Shown here: in pieces, positions 36,501 to 48,829 of the stretch
Layout: each line of letters opens with the position of its first letter
Position numbering within the stretch: position 1 is the stretch's first letter
Origin: Pardosa pseudoannulata
Lineage: Eukaryota; Arthropoda; Arachnida; Araneae; Lycosidae
Reading direction: 5' to 3'
Assembly: GCA_032207245.1 (NCBI GenBank)
Contig: CM063510.1
Coordinates: 52,255,993 to 52,319,992 of the forward strand
Length of the DNA stretch: 64,000 nt
The notes under the pieces: generated by a model
The model's input: only the letters and a program-made list of their open reading frames with translations
Database searches by the model: none
What the model was told of the DNA's origin: nothing
Made by a program: the position numbers and the translations under genes

Positions 36501-37029
36501 CTGTAATAAATTAGTTAGCTTGTTGAAAGCTTTTCTAGCGAAACTAACTTTAGGATATTCAAAGATACATAATTTAAACATATCTTTCATGAGGTTCGTT
36601 TAAACAGAAAATAAATCTAGGTATTTCTCTACTTTAAAAAAATGATAGATTATAAAATTATTTTTGTCATAATTGTTTTTACCAATATATTTGACGAATT
36701 AAATTATGCTTATTTTCAATTTTGAAGAATGTGCATTTTAACATCGATATTTTTTTTAAATACAAGAGAAGGGTGGAATATAATTTTAAAAGTGTCATAC
36801 TAATGAAATATCTTGATATGGTTAAATTTTCAACTAAAAGTAACATGTAACTTTCTAATAACTCTGTAAAATTTGAACAGCCTAGCGTGTTTCAATATAA
36901 TAAACAAAATTATTATCACTCATGAGTTTTTTGTGCTTTTTTTATAAATGGGAGTATAATAACTCATTTAATGAAAAAATTCACTGTATTTGGTTTTCTC
37001 TTTTTTAAATTATTTGTATTTGAAGATGA
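33557..37029. other. AT-rich non-coding region
   Basis: About 3.5 kb of AT-rich DNA. Short frames at 34312-34530 (+), 34516-34716 (-) and 35312-35503 (+) encode low-complexity translations without recognisable motifs. No repeat family from elsewhere in the window is seen. Confidence 0.4.
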
Positions 37030-39555
37030 GAATCTAAATTTTTAATTTATTAGATTCTATATTTTAGCAAACTGTACGGTCTACAACTCTTCTTTTATAC
37101 TTAATTTAGTTAACAAGAATACTATTTATCGGATTTTACATTTTTGTCTTAATCAAAACACGAAAATACGTAAAAATAAAGAAATCAATGTCTAGATCTA
37201 ACTGATAACATTCTTAACTGATTTAACATCAAACTGATGAAGAAATAATTGTAAACCTACATTTCATTTTATGAATTTAAAGAACACTTCTTACCTAAAT
37301 TCACATTATCGCATGTGGTAGTACATAAATTATATTTTAAAAATAATTATTTTTTTGTTACATGTTATTTTTTATCAGCTGAATATTTTTAAACTTTATA
37401 TTAAGAGATGGAACTGAAAACAAAAGGAAATCTAATTATGAAGACAATTTGTGAATCTAAACCTTTTAATTTATTAGATTCTATATTTTAGCAAACTGTA
37501 CGGTCTACAACTCTTCTTTTATACTTAATTTAGTTAACAAGAATACTATTTATCGGATTTTACATTTTTGTCTTAATCAAAACACGAAAATACGTAAAAA
37601 TAAAGAAATCAATGTCTAGATCTAACTGATAACATTCTTAACTGATTTAACATCAAACTGATGAAGAAATAATTGTAAACCTACATTTCATTTTATGAAT
37701 TTAAAGAACACTTCTTACCTAAATTCACATTATCGCATGTGGTAGTACATAAATTATATTTTAAATATTAGTATTTCTTTGACAGATGTTATTTTTTCAG
37801 CTGAATCCTTTTAAACTTTATATTAAGAGATAGAACTGAAAACAAAAGGAAATCTAATTTTGAAGACAATTTGAGAATCTAAACCTTTTAATTTATTGAA
37901 TTCTATATTTTAGCAAATTGTGCCATCTACAACTCTTCTTTTACACTTAATTTAGTTTTAAAAAAAGACTATTTATCGGATATTACATTTATGTCTTAAT
38001 CAAAACACGAACAGAAGTAAAAATAAAGAAATCAGTGTCTATATATATATCTGATAACATCTTTAACTGATAGAACATCAAACGGATGAAGAAATAATTG
38101 TAAACCTACATTTCATTTTATAATTTGAAGAACACTTCTTACTACAATTCCCCTTACAGCATGTGGTAGTACATAATTTATATTTTAAATATAAGTGTTT
38201 CTTTGTTAGATGTTATTTTTTTTCACCTGAATATTTTTAAACATTTTATTAAGAGATAGAACTGAAAATAAAAGGAAATCTAATTTTGAAGACAATTTGA
38301 GAATCTAAACCTTTTAATTTATTGAATTCTATATTTTAGCAAATTGTGACATCTACAACTCTTCTTTTACACTTAATTTAGTTAATAAGAAGACTATTGA
38401 TAGGATTTTACATTTTTGTGTTAATCAAAACAAGAATATAAGTAAAAATCAAGAAATCAGTGTCTAGATCTAACTGATAACATCCTTAACTGATTTAACA
38501 TCAAACTGATAAAGAAATAATTGTAAACTTAATTTTCAATTTATGAATTTAAAGAAAACTTCTTTATTCAATTCACATTATCGCATGGGGTAATACATAA
38601 CTCTATATTTTAAAAATAAGTATTTCTTTGTTAGATATTATTTTGTCAGCTGAATATTTTTAAACTTTATATTACGAGATAGAACTGAAAACAAAAGGAA
38701 ATGTAATTATTAAAACAATTTGAGAATCTAAACCTTTTAATTTATTGAATTCTATATTTTAGAAAATTGTACGGTCTACAACTCTTCTTTTACACTTAAT
38801 TTGGTTAACAAGAAGACTATTGATCGGATTTTACATTTTTGTCTTAATCAAAACACGGACATACGCAAAAATAAAGAAATCAGTATCTAGATCTAACTGA
38901 TAACTTCGTTAACTGATTTAACATCAAACTGATGAAGAAATAATTGTAAACCTAATTTTCATTTTATGAATTTAAAAAACACTTCTTTCTTCAATTCACA
39001 TTATCGCATGTGGTAGTACATAATTTATATTTTAAAAATAAGTATTTCTTTGTTAGATATTATTTTGTCAGCTGAAAATTTTTAAACTATATATTAAGAG
39101 ATAGACCTGAAAACAAAAGGAAATCTAATTTTGAAGACAATTTGAGAATCTAAAACTTTTAATTTATTAGATCCTATATTTTAGCAAATGGTACGGTCTA
39201 CAACTCTTCTTTTACACTTAATTTAGTTAATAAGAAAACTATTGATTGGATTTTATATTTTTGTCTTAATCAAAACACGAACATACGCAAAAATAAAGAA
39301 ATCAATATCTAGATCTAACTGATAACATCGTTAACTGATTTAACATCAAACTGATGAAGAAATAATTGTAAAATTAATTTTCATTTTATGAATTTAAAGA
39401 ACACTTCTTACTACAATTCATATTATCGCATGTGGTAGTACATAATTTATATTTTAAAAATAAGTATTTCTTTGTTACATGTCATTTTGTCAGATGAATA
39501 TTTTTAAACTTTATAGTAAGAGATGGAACTGAGAACAAAAATAAATCCAATTTTG
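37030..39555. repeat. Tandem array of ~423-bp units, six copies
   Basis: The landmark 'ctacaactcttcttt' begins at 37081, 37505, 37927, 38353, 38776 and 39198: periods of 424, 422, 426, 423 and 422 bp. Every unit carries 'aaaccttttaatttatt', 'tctaactgataacat', 'gaagaaataattgtaaa' and 'gcatgtggtagtacat'. Units 1 and 2 share a 301-bp identical tract (37041-37341 and 37465-37765). The other units differ by roughly a tenth by eye. Non-coding. Confidence 0.94.
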
Positions 39556-39609
39556 ATGACTAAATTATTTTAATTTATTTTTCAAGCATATTTTAAATCG
39601 AAACAGAAG

Positions 39610-39930
39610 AAAAGCGTTAAAAGCAAAATTCTCTATTAGAGATATCCGGCTCTAAAAGAGAATCTGAGTAACGAAATATTCAGAATTCCAGTAAAAATGT
39701 AACGTCAAAATTCTAGTGTAAGTCCTAGCATAGGGAATAACCATTATTACTCTGACATTTTAAAACAATAAAACATTAAAAGCAAAATTCGGTATTAGAG
39801 ATATACAGCTCTAAAAGAGAATCTGAGTAACGAAAAATTTAGAATTCCTGTAAAAATGAGACGTAAAACTCTAGTATAAATTCTAGCATAGGGAATAACC
39901 ATTATTACTCTGAAATTTTAAACTAAAACA
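39610..39930. repeat. Two-copy tandem repeat, 159-bp period
   Basis: 'ttaaaagcaaaattc' starts at 39617 and 39776. Both units continue with 'tattagagatat', 'ctctaaaagagaatctgag', 'taacgaaa' and 'agcatagggaataaccatta'. It lies 55 bp from the end of the 423-bp array but is unrelated in sequence. Confidence 0.9.
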
Positions 39931-40584
39931 CTACGCTGATGTATGAAAAAGTATAACTTATATTCTCAAATAAATAATAAAATTAAATACGAATATTAAC
40001 GATAATTGGCTATTACAAAATTATAAAATCCTTATTATGCCTTCAAGGATATTTTGAGTTACTAGCATTCAATTTTGTATTATGATTATTCAATTATTTT
40101 GTATTTTGTAAATTATTTTAAAACAATTATTTTATATTATTTAATTTTTACATAGAAAATAATAGAAATATTAGCCTTTAAACCATAAAGTTTGCGAGAC
40201 CGCAGGAACAAATTTTTCAAATGGATTAAAATTTTATTTCAACAATATATATATTTTAAAAATTAGTCTAAAAAGTTACTTTCGATCTTACATTAAAAAT
40301 CTTTTTGAGGTACATTAAAAATTATGTACCATCTCTCTATACTTTTTATTTATTATTTCAAATAACTTAGTATATATCGAAGTTGGTTATAGTTAAAGAA
40401 CAGCAAAATATTCGCAAAAGAGTAGGCAACACGTTTCCAAATAACAAAATCAGTGACTATCATTCTTATATATTCATCTCACTCCGTAATATATTTTACT
40501 ACCTATAAAGATAGACACATTTCAGCTTTGAAAGAAATTGTTATACACTAACATGCAATTGGACTTGGATAAATATATATAAGT
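39931..40584. other. AT-rich non-coding spacer
   Basis: AT-rich DNA with no supported feature. Confidence 0.4.
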
Positions 40585-41000
40585 CTCATTAAAACCACAT
40601 GTATCACAATTACATAAATGTGTGCAATATTCATATGCAAGGACTGTACTTTTCAGTTAACAAGCATGTTTACAAAGGAGGTAATACACAACAAAGCACA
40701 CAGCTGAGAGGGGAGACAAACAACACCAAGTTCCGATATGCAAACACAGAGCAACAGTTACAAAGCAACATTCAAAGCACATAAGCACACAACATCAGTT
40801 GCATAAGAAAGCCCGTGAATTTTATTAATATTTTTAAATAGATAATTAACAATACTTTTTAACGTATAAAATCGATAGAAATAGTGTGTTACAAGTCAAT
40901 GTCATTTTCATGAATCAATGAGAAATCCAAAGAAAAATTTTATTATAAAAGTATTTATGTGTATTCCATGTTAAAATATTTTTAGTTTCTAACATATTTC
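40585..41000. repeat. Segmental duplicate G, unit 1 (uninterrupted)
   Basis: 'aaccacatgtatcaca', 'taacaagcatgtttacaaa', 'acacaacaaagcacacagctga', 'caacagttacaaagc' and 'aacatcagttgcataagaaagcccg' match, in the same order, the two halves at 42215-42355 and 43170-43330. Unit 2 is split by element F, so this copy shows the pre-insertion arrangement. The open frame at 40599-40784 is an accident of an ACA-rich stretch. Confidence 0.65.
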
Positions 41001-41439
41001 ATATATATATTTTATGTGTCATTCCTTTACTTATATAACCCAAATATTATATAATTATTTTCTGATTTTTAATATTGTCGAAAGATTAAATTATTAATTA
41101 TTTTTTAAATTAGATTCATTGTTATTTATAATTAATTGAAAGTTTTAATTTATAGCTTCTAATTAATGTTTTATAATTAAGAATAAATAAAATGAAGTGT
41201 CTAAATAAAATATCAGAAAATTTTCAGTTTAGAGTACAGTTTATATAAAGGAATAAATGATGACACTCATAAGCACGATAAGCGATTAAAAGAAACAAAA
41301 CAATAAATCAAAATGTGAAAGCGCCACAAGACATAAAAACGAAGAGGTGGTGCCAACATTGCGGTTTGGTGCAGGTACAGACATATCTATAGAAGCATAT
41401 AATACCGATCAGAGTGGTTGTGGGGTAATGTGTACTCCG
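41001..41439. other. AT-rich spacer before the CpG-rich island
   Basis: AT-rich. It begins a ~0.8-kb segment present in unit 1 of duplication G but not in unit 2. Confidence 0.35.
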
Positions 41440-41750
41440 GTTTAGCGATCCATAGTTTAAACTAATCAAAGAACTTTTCACAGTGCCGTCGCTGGGCTGT
41501 GTGAGCTATCTTTGGAGTTCCAGCGGAGGGTTATAGGGCCAGCAGGGGCGCTCCGAACGGAGGTGTTCGATCGTCCCGCTGTTCGTTCGCTTAGCAACGA
41601 TTTCGGATGCGTAGGGGTGTTCGTCATAGAGGCAAAAAAATTGAAAAGAGGCGGGACTAAGACGGTGCTTAAATAAGACCACGTGACTGAAAGATGACCG
41701 TCACGCAAAAGTTTATTGAGTTCGAAAGATTGGAGTCCTCTAAACATTTT
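41440..41750 (-). promoter_or_regulatory. CpG-rich island with promoter-like arrangement (candidate)
   Basis: A ~300-bp GC- and CpG-rich island in otherwise strongly AT-rich DNA. Read on the minus strand it offers, in order, an E-box CACGTG (41685-41680), a TATA-like TTATTTAAG (about 41676-41668), a GC box in 'gtcccgcctc' (about 41656-41647) and an ATG at 41627 opening a 49-codon frame to a stop at 41480-41478. A longer frame to 41747 also exists. An X-box-like GTTCGCTTAGCAAC lies at 41585-41598 and CCAGCAGGGGCGCT at about 41540-41553. I do not recognise the encoded peptide. It could be a true promoter or first exon, an LTR, or part of a transposon. Confidence 0.35.
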
Positions 41751-42214
41751 CTTTTTTTTTTTATCTCAATCCACTACGCTTTCGGAAAGTTCTAGCATTA
41801 AATAAAAAAGAACCTGTAGATTTCAGCGTTATGAAAATACTAGTTTTATTTCAAGGCTTTATTACAGTGAAACTGTGTTTTTAGGGTATTTGAAAGAATC
41901 TCCTTTTGTTTGTGCAGAAAATGTCACTGATCGTATGATATTTTATTTAAATACTTAATTTTTTTATTCTTATTTTTCGAATTTTAACTATACATACACA
42001 AATTTTTGCAACATTTATATATACCAGTAATGACAAAAATGCAATAGTTTACCTTTATATCTAATACATAGAATTTTTGTATATATCTGTGTAATATATA
42101 AATCAAACTTGTTTTACATGTATCTATAGATAAAGCAAATAATATATAGTAATAATATATAATAATAAATAATGATAATATAAACACATAAGGATATATA
42201 ATATATAGATCTCA
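41751..42214. other. AT-rich spacer, partly duplicated at 43395-43500
   Basis: The part at 41850-41950 ('cagtgaaactgtgtttt', 'gtatttgaaagaat', 'aatgtcactgat') matches 43400-43480, extending duplication G. The rest is unassigned. Confidence 0.4.
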
Positions 42215-42355
42215 GTAAAAACACATGTATGACTGAGACAGAAGAGTAATATTTCTATTCAAGCATTATACTTTTTAATTAATACGCTTGTATACAAATA
42301 ATACAATGCACAACAAAGCATATAACTGAAAGTAGTAGCACTCAGTACCATGTTT
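42215..42355. repeat. Segmental duplicate G, unit 2, left half
   Basis: Matches 40590-40735 in direct orientation ('aacacatgtatgactgagac', 'acgcttgtatacaaataatac', 'cacaacaaagcatataactga'). Element F follows immediately, and the right half resumes at about 43170. Confidence 0.6.
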
Positions 42356-43169
42356 TAACTACCATATATCCCGTCATATGACGGGATCAGAAAAAAATTT
42401 AATTCTCCAGAATTGTAAAATGCTCTTTGAGACAGGTAAAAAAAATGGTTTGTTTTTTGGCTGAGAATTATTTGGTTCAAGCTCAGTAATTTGTTTATCT
42501 TCTTACTCCTCTAAAGTCTCCCGATACTCTGAATGCAGTTTCGAATCACGTCGAATTCATTTAGAAAGATAATTCAAAGTTTTCTGAGCTGCGTCGAAAT
42601 TATCGTTAAGTTCTTCCCATTTTTTTTTGCCACAGTAATTAATGGAAGTAGAGGATTGAAGCTTTCATTTACACTACATCCTGGAGGTAGATAGAATTTG
42701 TAGTTAATACCTGTGATAGAATTTTCATTGCAACAAAATTAATGGATGATTAAATTTAAAATTATCCCATATGTACCTAATCTATTATTTAAGTCAAATA
42801 TAAAAGAAAATTATTTATGTAACATCCAAGTTCATCTATAAAACGTATGAATATAATGCATACGATACTTAAATAATTTAAAATAAGAAATGATTAAATG
42901 AGATGGTTAAAGAAATGACGTCATAATGCTAGAAAAAAAATGTTATTTTTACCTACGTGACAAATTGATAAATTTAATAGCCTGCTCTTAATTGGGGAAA
43001 ATAGGGCTTAAAATAATGACATTAAATGCTAGAAAAGGGGGATTTCGAACGTTGTTAACCCTAACTCATCAAGAATCCAATATGGATGCCTCTATTCATT
43101 CCAGGTACAACCGCTTCATAAATTCGAGGACAGACGGACAGTTAACTTCGGCTTTTATTATATAGGTTA
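42356..43169 (+). mobile_element. Element F, copy 1 (non-LTR-retroelement-like)
   Basis: About 810 bp, starting 'accatatatcccgtcatatg', where CCCGTCATATGACGGG (42370-42385) is a perfect 16-bp palindrome, and ending 'gacagacggacagttaacttcggcttttattatatagg'. A direct copy lies at 48835-49750. 'Actagc-like' starts and 'cttcggcttttattatatag' ends are familiar from truncated non-LTR retroelements in arthropods. That is a recollection and not a proof: no reverse transcriptase is present. It splits duplicate G. Confidence 0.6.
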
Positions 43170-43510
43170 TGTGTAAACACATAGCAACAATTACACAGCT
43201 AACTGAAAGCACATATATACATAATATCAATTGCATAAAAAAGCTCGGTAATACTATTATTAAAAATATTTTAACGAATATTTTCTACAGAACTGCTGTG
43301 TATCAAGCCAATGCTGCTTTAAGAAAGGACTGGGGAAATAAAAAATATTTCTTTATTATGAATGTAGTTATGTACTACAAGTTGTAATACCGTGGTTTGA
43401 TACTGTAGAATTATGTTTTCTACGATATTTAAAAGATTGTCTTTTACACACACAGGAGACGTCACTGATTGTCTACAATTAAAATTGTTTGTAATATTTA
43501 ATAACAAGTA
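43170..43510. repeat. Segmental duplicate G, unit 2, right half
   Basis: Resumes the homology with unit 1: 'agcaacaattacacagc', 'gaaagcacatatatacataatatcaattgcataaaaaagctcgg' (against about 40750-40820), then 'gtgtatcaagccaatg' (against about 40886) and 'gtcactgattg' (against 41924). Confidence 0.55.
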
Positions 43511-45664
43511 TATCTAACACTAATAAATAAAAGGCAAGGCTTCCACAAAAATGTGTATATATACTTAACGCATTAATCAGTTTTTGAGTGTTTTAAAATA
43601 TCACAGATTCATTCTTAATATTATTTCATATACAAATCTCTTTCGGATTTAAATTTCAGAATTTTGAAAATGTAAATTTACCGAAGCTAATATAATTCGT
43701 AAAATGTATCAAATGGAATAATACTAATACGAAATTTAATTGTCATTACCTAATACTGTCTTTATATATCACGTTAAAATTTTAACTTCATGATTTAAAA
43801 ATATAATGCTTAATTAAGTTAATATAATTCCTAAAAACAGTATAAATTACATACAACAACATGATATAGCAAAAAATACGAAATTTAAATTGAATTTCAA
43901 AGCAATGATATATTTGTTGTTATACAAGGAACTGTTCATTTTAAATTAACAACTCAGGAGTGAATAACACTTAATATCCAAATTTGAGCATATCGCGTTA
44001 TATTATTATACATTTCCATTCGGGATAAATTAAGTAATTCACATAAGAGATATTTGATTAAAACAATGTATTACAAATTACCATGCTGTAATAAAAATTA
44101 TATTGAAGAGTTACTACGTCACATTAAATTAGTTGCGAGCTGTCTATTTTGTAATATTTTAGTTCAATACTTCTGTATGAGGAAATATTTTTATAAATGA
44201 AACACGCATTTAAACATGTTCTTTAAACAAAATTTACCATCGAAGACAAGGAACTTTCTCAATTTTTTTTAAAGTAATATTGGTTAAATATTTATATCGA
44301 CATTTAAAAGAGAATAATCCGGTATGTTTAATTAATAACTTAAAATTAAGAATTATTTCACCACCCAATAAAAATACTTCCATGCCTAAACTTGGATATG
44401 TTTCAGAGTGTAACTATTTAATTATAAAAATTTAACCCTCAAATTATAAAGTGTTAGATTTGTTAGTAAGGAGACTTATAACAATACTCTGATATTTATA
44501 ACAATATATATATATATTAATAATATTAAGGTACAAGTAAGGAAAAAGGAGAAAGAGTTATAGAGAGAAGTTTCGCAGTTGGACCTGCTTCATTATTGAA
44601 AACAGCAATTACATTGATTGAACAATTAGACTCAGTGATCAGTCAAAAAATTCGTATTTGCAGTTGTTTCCATTGTTCAGAAACGTTAAGAAGTGTTCTT
44701 CTATTTTGAACCTTCTTTTGTGTTTCACACATTAACAAAATTATTCCTCTTCTCCCATTAATAATTGTATTACCACTCCAACGGGAAAATATTATTGGTT
44801 TTGGTGTTCAAATTAATTTTTATTCTACTTCCGTAATATTTAACTTTTTGTTGAATGCTTTGCCACTTATTTGACGTTTATAGCGATTGCTTGTGTGTTC
44901 TTTATGTGCGATTTGTTTTTCCTTTGATATTTCAGCACATAGCTGATATATGGCTATAATTTATTTTTTTTTCTCTATTCGGATATTTTTAAGTTACTAA
45001 GTTCATCAATTTGATAAATGTGACTCATAGCTGCAAATATAAATTTAATCTTTTCTTATGTATGCCTTACTGACATTGGTTTGAAATTTTCCTGTATTCG
45101 GGTTTTACCTTATCATAAAATGGGACTGAAACAGCAGTGATATTTTACTGAAAACTCAATTTATAAGCTTAAAAATGTTTATGCCTTTGTATTTGTATTT
45201 GCTTTCTATATATTTTCAATACTTTTGCCCATTACACAAGTCTTTGTTCTGTTAAAAGGGTAAGTTAAGTTACCTTAAAAAGTTATATAAAATGATATAT
45301 TTTTTTAAATTTCACTCTGTAGCAATATCTAACAAAGCCCGATTTAACATGATATAAAATATATTTATTTTCACATAGAGTGAAGATTTATTTTTGGAAA
45401 TCTTAATCTGTTTTTGGAACACAAAATTTTATATAGCCATCAGCTATATAAAATCTAGACTTTCGTGATTTATATCTATGTATAAGTTTTCAAGAATATA
45501 TACAAATATAATATTATAACAGTTATTATATAGTATTATTACAGTTGGAGTTCCTATACATTATTTTTTTCATAAAATAAATTTAAGTTTTTATACTTTC
45601 ATCAAAAACATGAAATGAGGCCATTATTAAGTCTCTGTTTAAAAACGTAGAAAAGATTATATAT
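43511..45664. other. AT-rich non-coding region
   Basis: About 2.1 kb of AT-rich DNA. A short (TA)n run lies near 44504-44518. No gene or repeat family recognised. Confidence 0.4.
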
Positions 45665-45990
45665 GTAATAAGTCGAACTTCACGATGGGTGGTTGCAGTC
45701 ATGGCGAATAAAACTGACACCGTTTTAGATAAAGACCTTTATTAAGATAACGTTGGAGGACGGGTTCCCACTTCATCATAGGGACAGGACAAACTGAAGG
45801 ATCAGCTAGCATGAAGTTATATGTAGAATACCCTTAACACCTGTGTCAACATCTCACTCACAGTCTGCCTCGTTCATCTCCTTTTTGTTTGGAAACTTTC
45901 TAAATTGTCCGCTAGGGCAATGTAGAATTATAGTTGGTCAGACCCCTTCTCTGAGAGAGTAAACTGTAGCCCCAGTGGTCAATTTATGTT
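45665..45990 (-). mobile_element. LTR-like block (possible solo LTR)
   Basis: On the minus strand a GC-richer segment carries 'ttaataaaggtctttatc' (poly(A)-signal-like, 45751-45734) followed by ~70 bp ending 'ccacccatcgtgaagttcga', as in an R-U5 region. Its 'actgcaaccaccca' part vaguely resembles 'actgcacccgatcca' in the block at 54935-55260. No paired LTR, primer-binding site or clear target duplication was seen. Confidence 0.35.
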
Positions 45991-46134
45991 AGAGGTTAAA
46001 AAGAGGAAAGCAAAAGGACTCGGGAATTTTCCCCCTTGACTTAAGATTTGAAAACCCCTGAGAATTTTCTCGGGGTATCTTAGGGGTTTTATTCAAAATG
46101 CCTACACTAGTTTTCCGATCCAGTTTTCTTTTCC
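45991..46134. repeat. Nested inverted repeats
   Basis: 'aaaacccct' (about 46049) pairs with 'aggggtttt' (about 46081), and inside it 'cctgagaa' pairs with 'ttctcggg', so the stretch can form a small cruciform. It lies between the LTR-like block and repeat C. Confidence 0.5.
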
Positions 46135-46485
46135 TTACATATATGACATGTCGTGATCCAGAGTTAAGGCGAATGAACAACATTCTTCTTGATAATAATA
46201 AGTTTATTAAACCATCGTTAAAGTAAAACTTGCGCCATTTTCACTTTTCCGTCGAAGACACATGTTGAGTGTTGTTGAAAGCTCCATGTCTACGCGCTCA
46301 CTGAAAACTTATCTGTTTGCAAGCTCATCAAATTGTTTCTAAATGCGTCCGCCTGACCGGATTATCCTAAAAGCTTACGCCAGAGTGGGTCTTTTTCATT
46401 TATTTTATTATTATAAAAGAGTTCCGTTTTTAAAATCGTTTATAACTCACGAAATTTACAACTATTAAATTTTTAGACCCCTCTC
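46135..46485 (-). repeat. Dispersed repeat family C, copy 3
   Basis: The reverse complement of copy 1 from 'gacatgtcgtgatccagagttaaggcg' to 'ttataactcacgaaatttacaac', with 'taagtttattaaaccatcgttaaagtaaaact', 'gaaagctccatgt', 'gcctgaccggattatcctaaaagc' and 'attataaaagagttcc'. It is followed by (CT)n and (TA)n. Closer to copy 1 than to copy 2 by eye. Confidence 0.8.
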
Positions 46486-46522
46486 TCTCTCTCTCACTCA
46501 CTCACATTTTATAAGATATATA

Positions 46523-46602
<80 letters not shown>

Positions 46603-46725
46603 TATATATATACATATACACATATATTTACATATATATACACATAATATATATAATATACAATATATAATATACATATATAATATATATAATATATTAT
46701 CATATATTCTTTATATATTATATAT
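46480..46725. repeat. (CT)n and interrupted (TA)n microsatellite
   Basis: 'ctctctctctctctcactcactcac' then ~200 bp of TA-rich repeats interrupted by 'cata' and 'ataata'. The open frame in it is an artefact. Confidence 0.96.
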
Positions 46726-48010
46726 ATAAAAATAAATATATTATATAAAAAAAAATATCATTATATATAAATATAAATATATTTATATAATCTTAAATAA
46801 TATATATAATAGAAACATATATAATTTTCATACATAGCTTATAAAATCATATATATATATATATTTTATTATATATATAAAATATTGTCTTATGTGAAAA
46901 ATAAAACATAAATATAGAACAAACCCATTAAATTATCACAAACTAACTTTGTGTGTGTTTTGTTATATATACATTTTATTAATATATATAATTTTATTAA
47001 GTCATATAAATATATTATAAAAATATTACAAATATATTTTTTTTGTAACAATAAAAACAAGTAAAATAGTACATAAAATAAAATACAATTAATATATTCT
47101 TTAAAATTATTAAAAAAAAATTAAAGTCCTAAATTACATTAACTAAAATAAATAAAATACAAAAAAAGTATAAAAAAATAAATGAAATTTTGTTAATACA
47201 TAACTATTTTGTTACAAATAATAAAAATATTTACAAATATTATTTATATACATATACTTTAGAAAACTGAAGTTTATATAAATAAAACAACGCAAGAAAT
47301 TAATTTTTCCGCTTAAGACATCTTTTTTTTTTATTATTTTTTTTTTATAATTTTTTGTAAGTTATTTTTAAAAATTTTTTACAATTAATTTTATATTTAT
47401 AAATATAATAAACACATTAATATTTTATTTTTAAAAATTAAACATAAATAAAAAAAATATTAATTCTTTAGAATAAATATTACTTTTTTTTTTTTTTAAC
47501 ATTTTAAAATTGTTTTAATTATTTATTTTTGTTTTTTTTTGATTTTTATTTTTTTATATTATAATTATATTATTTCTATTTTTGATATAAAATTTTAAAA
47601 AAATAAATTCTAGTTATATAATTTTGCTCGATATAGCAATAACAAACATAAACATTATAAATTTTACAAAAATATGAAATTTTTAATAATTGAAAATAAA
47701 ACATTACTATATTTTTATATTATTAAAATAAATTTACTAAATAAAATATTTTTTAATGCACTTTTTAGTTTTTATTTAAGAGTTTTTTAAGAAGTTTTTG
47801 TTTATAATATATAAAGTAATTAATATTCTTAAAATGTTTAAAAATTAATGTTAGATAGCATAAATTATTTCCACGTTTTTTTTGCTTAGAATTTAATCTA
47901 TTATAATTATTCTTTAGATTTTTTTTGTAATATATTTTATTAAAGTTTATTTTATCATTTAATTTATTTTTTTTTATCAATTTTTAAATTTATTTATATT
48001 TATTAAGTTA
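46726..48010. other. Extremely AT-rich island
   Basis: About 1.3 kb with very few G or C bases, clearly more AT-biased than the rest of the window, made of A/T runs without a fixed period. Open frames such as 47765-47980 (-) encode lysine-, asparagine- and isoleucine-rich strings expected from composition. No rRNA, tRNA or protein motif was seen. Confidence 0.6.
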
Positions 48011-48829
48011 GTTATAAAATATGAAAAAATAGGTATTAGTATGAATAGATGTATTTGTTTTGTAAATCTAAGAAACTTGTAAAAAACTTTACTTGTACAA
48101 AATTCAATAATGCATTAGAAAGACAAGCATAAATATAGCTCTAGTCTGCTTTGTGGCCGTGAATTAGAAAATAACAGCACAGTTCTTAAATTTGAGTTAT
48201 ATCGAAAATCAATGCAAATCAATAGTATAAACTGACGATGCAATATAAACACAACAACAGAATATTTATAAACCCTCCACTAACAAAACAGCCCAAGTTA
48301 GAAAGAAAGTTTTAATTTGAGGAAACTATTGGAATGAATATTCATGGTAGAAAAATCTATAAAGTTATTACTAATTTATAAGTTTTTTGAATTGGAAGAT
48401 CTAAGTTCTTTTTTTAGGAATCATTATTATTTTTGTATTTTACTCATTTTTTAGATGATATTTATTTTACTATTACAAATTACCAATTTAATACTCTTAT
48501 TGATGAACTTATTAATGGATTTATGTGAAATATAAACAAATGAAAACTTACAGAAAACTTTTATTCACTAGCTATTTTCTTTTTAATTCTCATTGATTAT
48601 ATATAATTTATTTCTTCACAACAGTCCTTATTACCGATAAAACTAATCCACGCAGGTATCAAAAGTAACTGTTAATTTTTATGAAATATATGTAACATAT
48701 ATACTTCCCGCTACTAATGACAGCATATTTAATACAGTTATTAGGTTTATTAATAGATATACATAAAAAATTACTGAAAACTAGCGAAACTTCATATATA
48801 TATAGAAGTTTTTTAATACAATACGTAAA
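48011..48829. other. AT-rich non-coding region
   Basis: AT-rich DNA with no supported feature. Confidence 0.4.

Noticed and set aside
41478..41747. 89-codon minus-strand protein as a real gene
   Set aside because: It opens upstream of the predicted TATA-like box and the product is not recognisable, so it is reported only as part of the CpG-rich island.
46726..48010. Mitochondrial insertion (NUMT) or bacterial DNA
   Set aside because: No tRNA, rRNA or mitochondrial protein motif is visible, and the frames are compositional.
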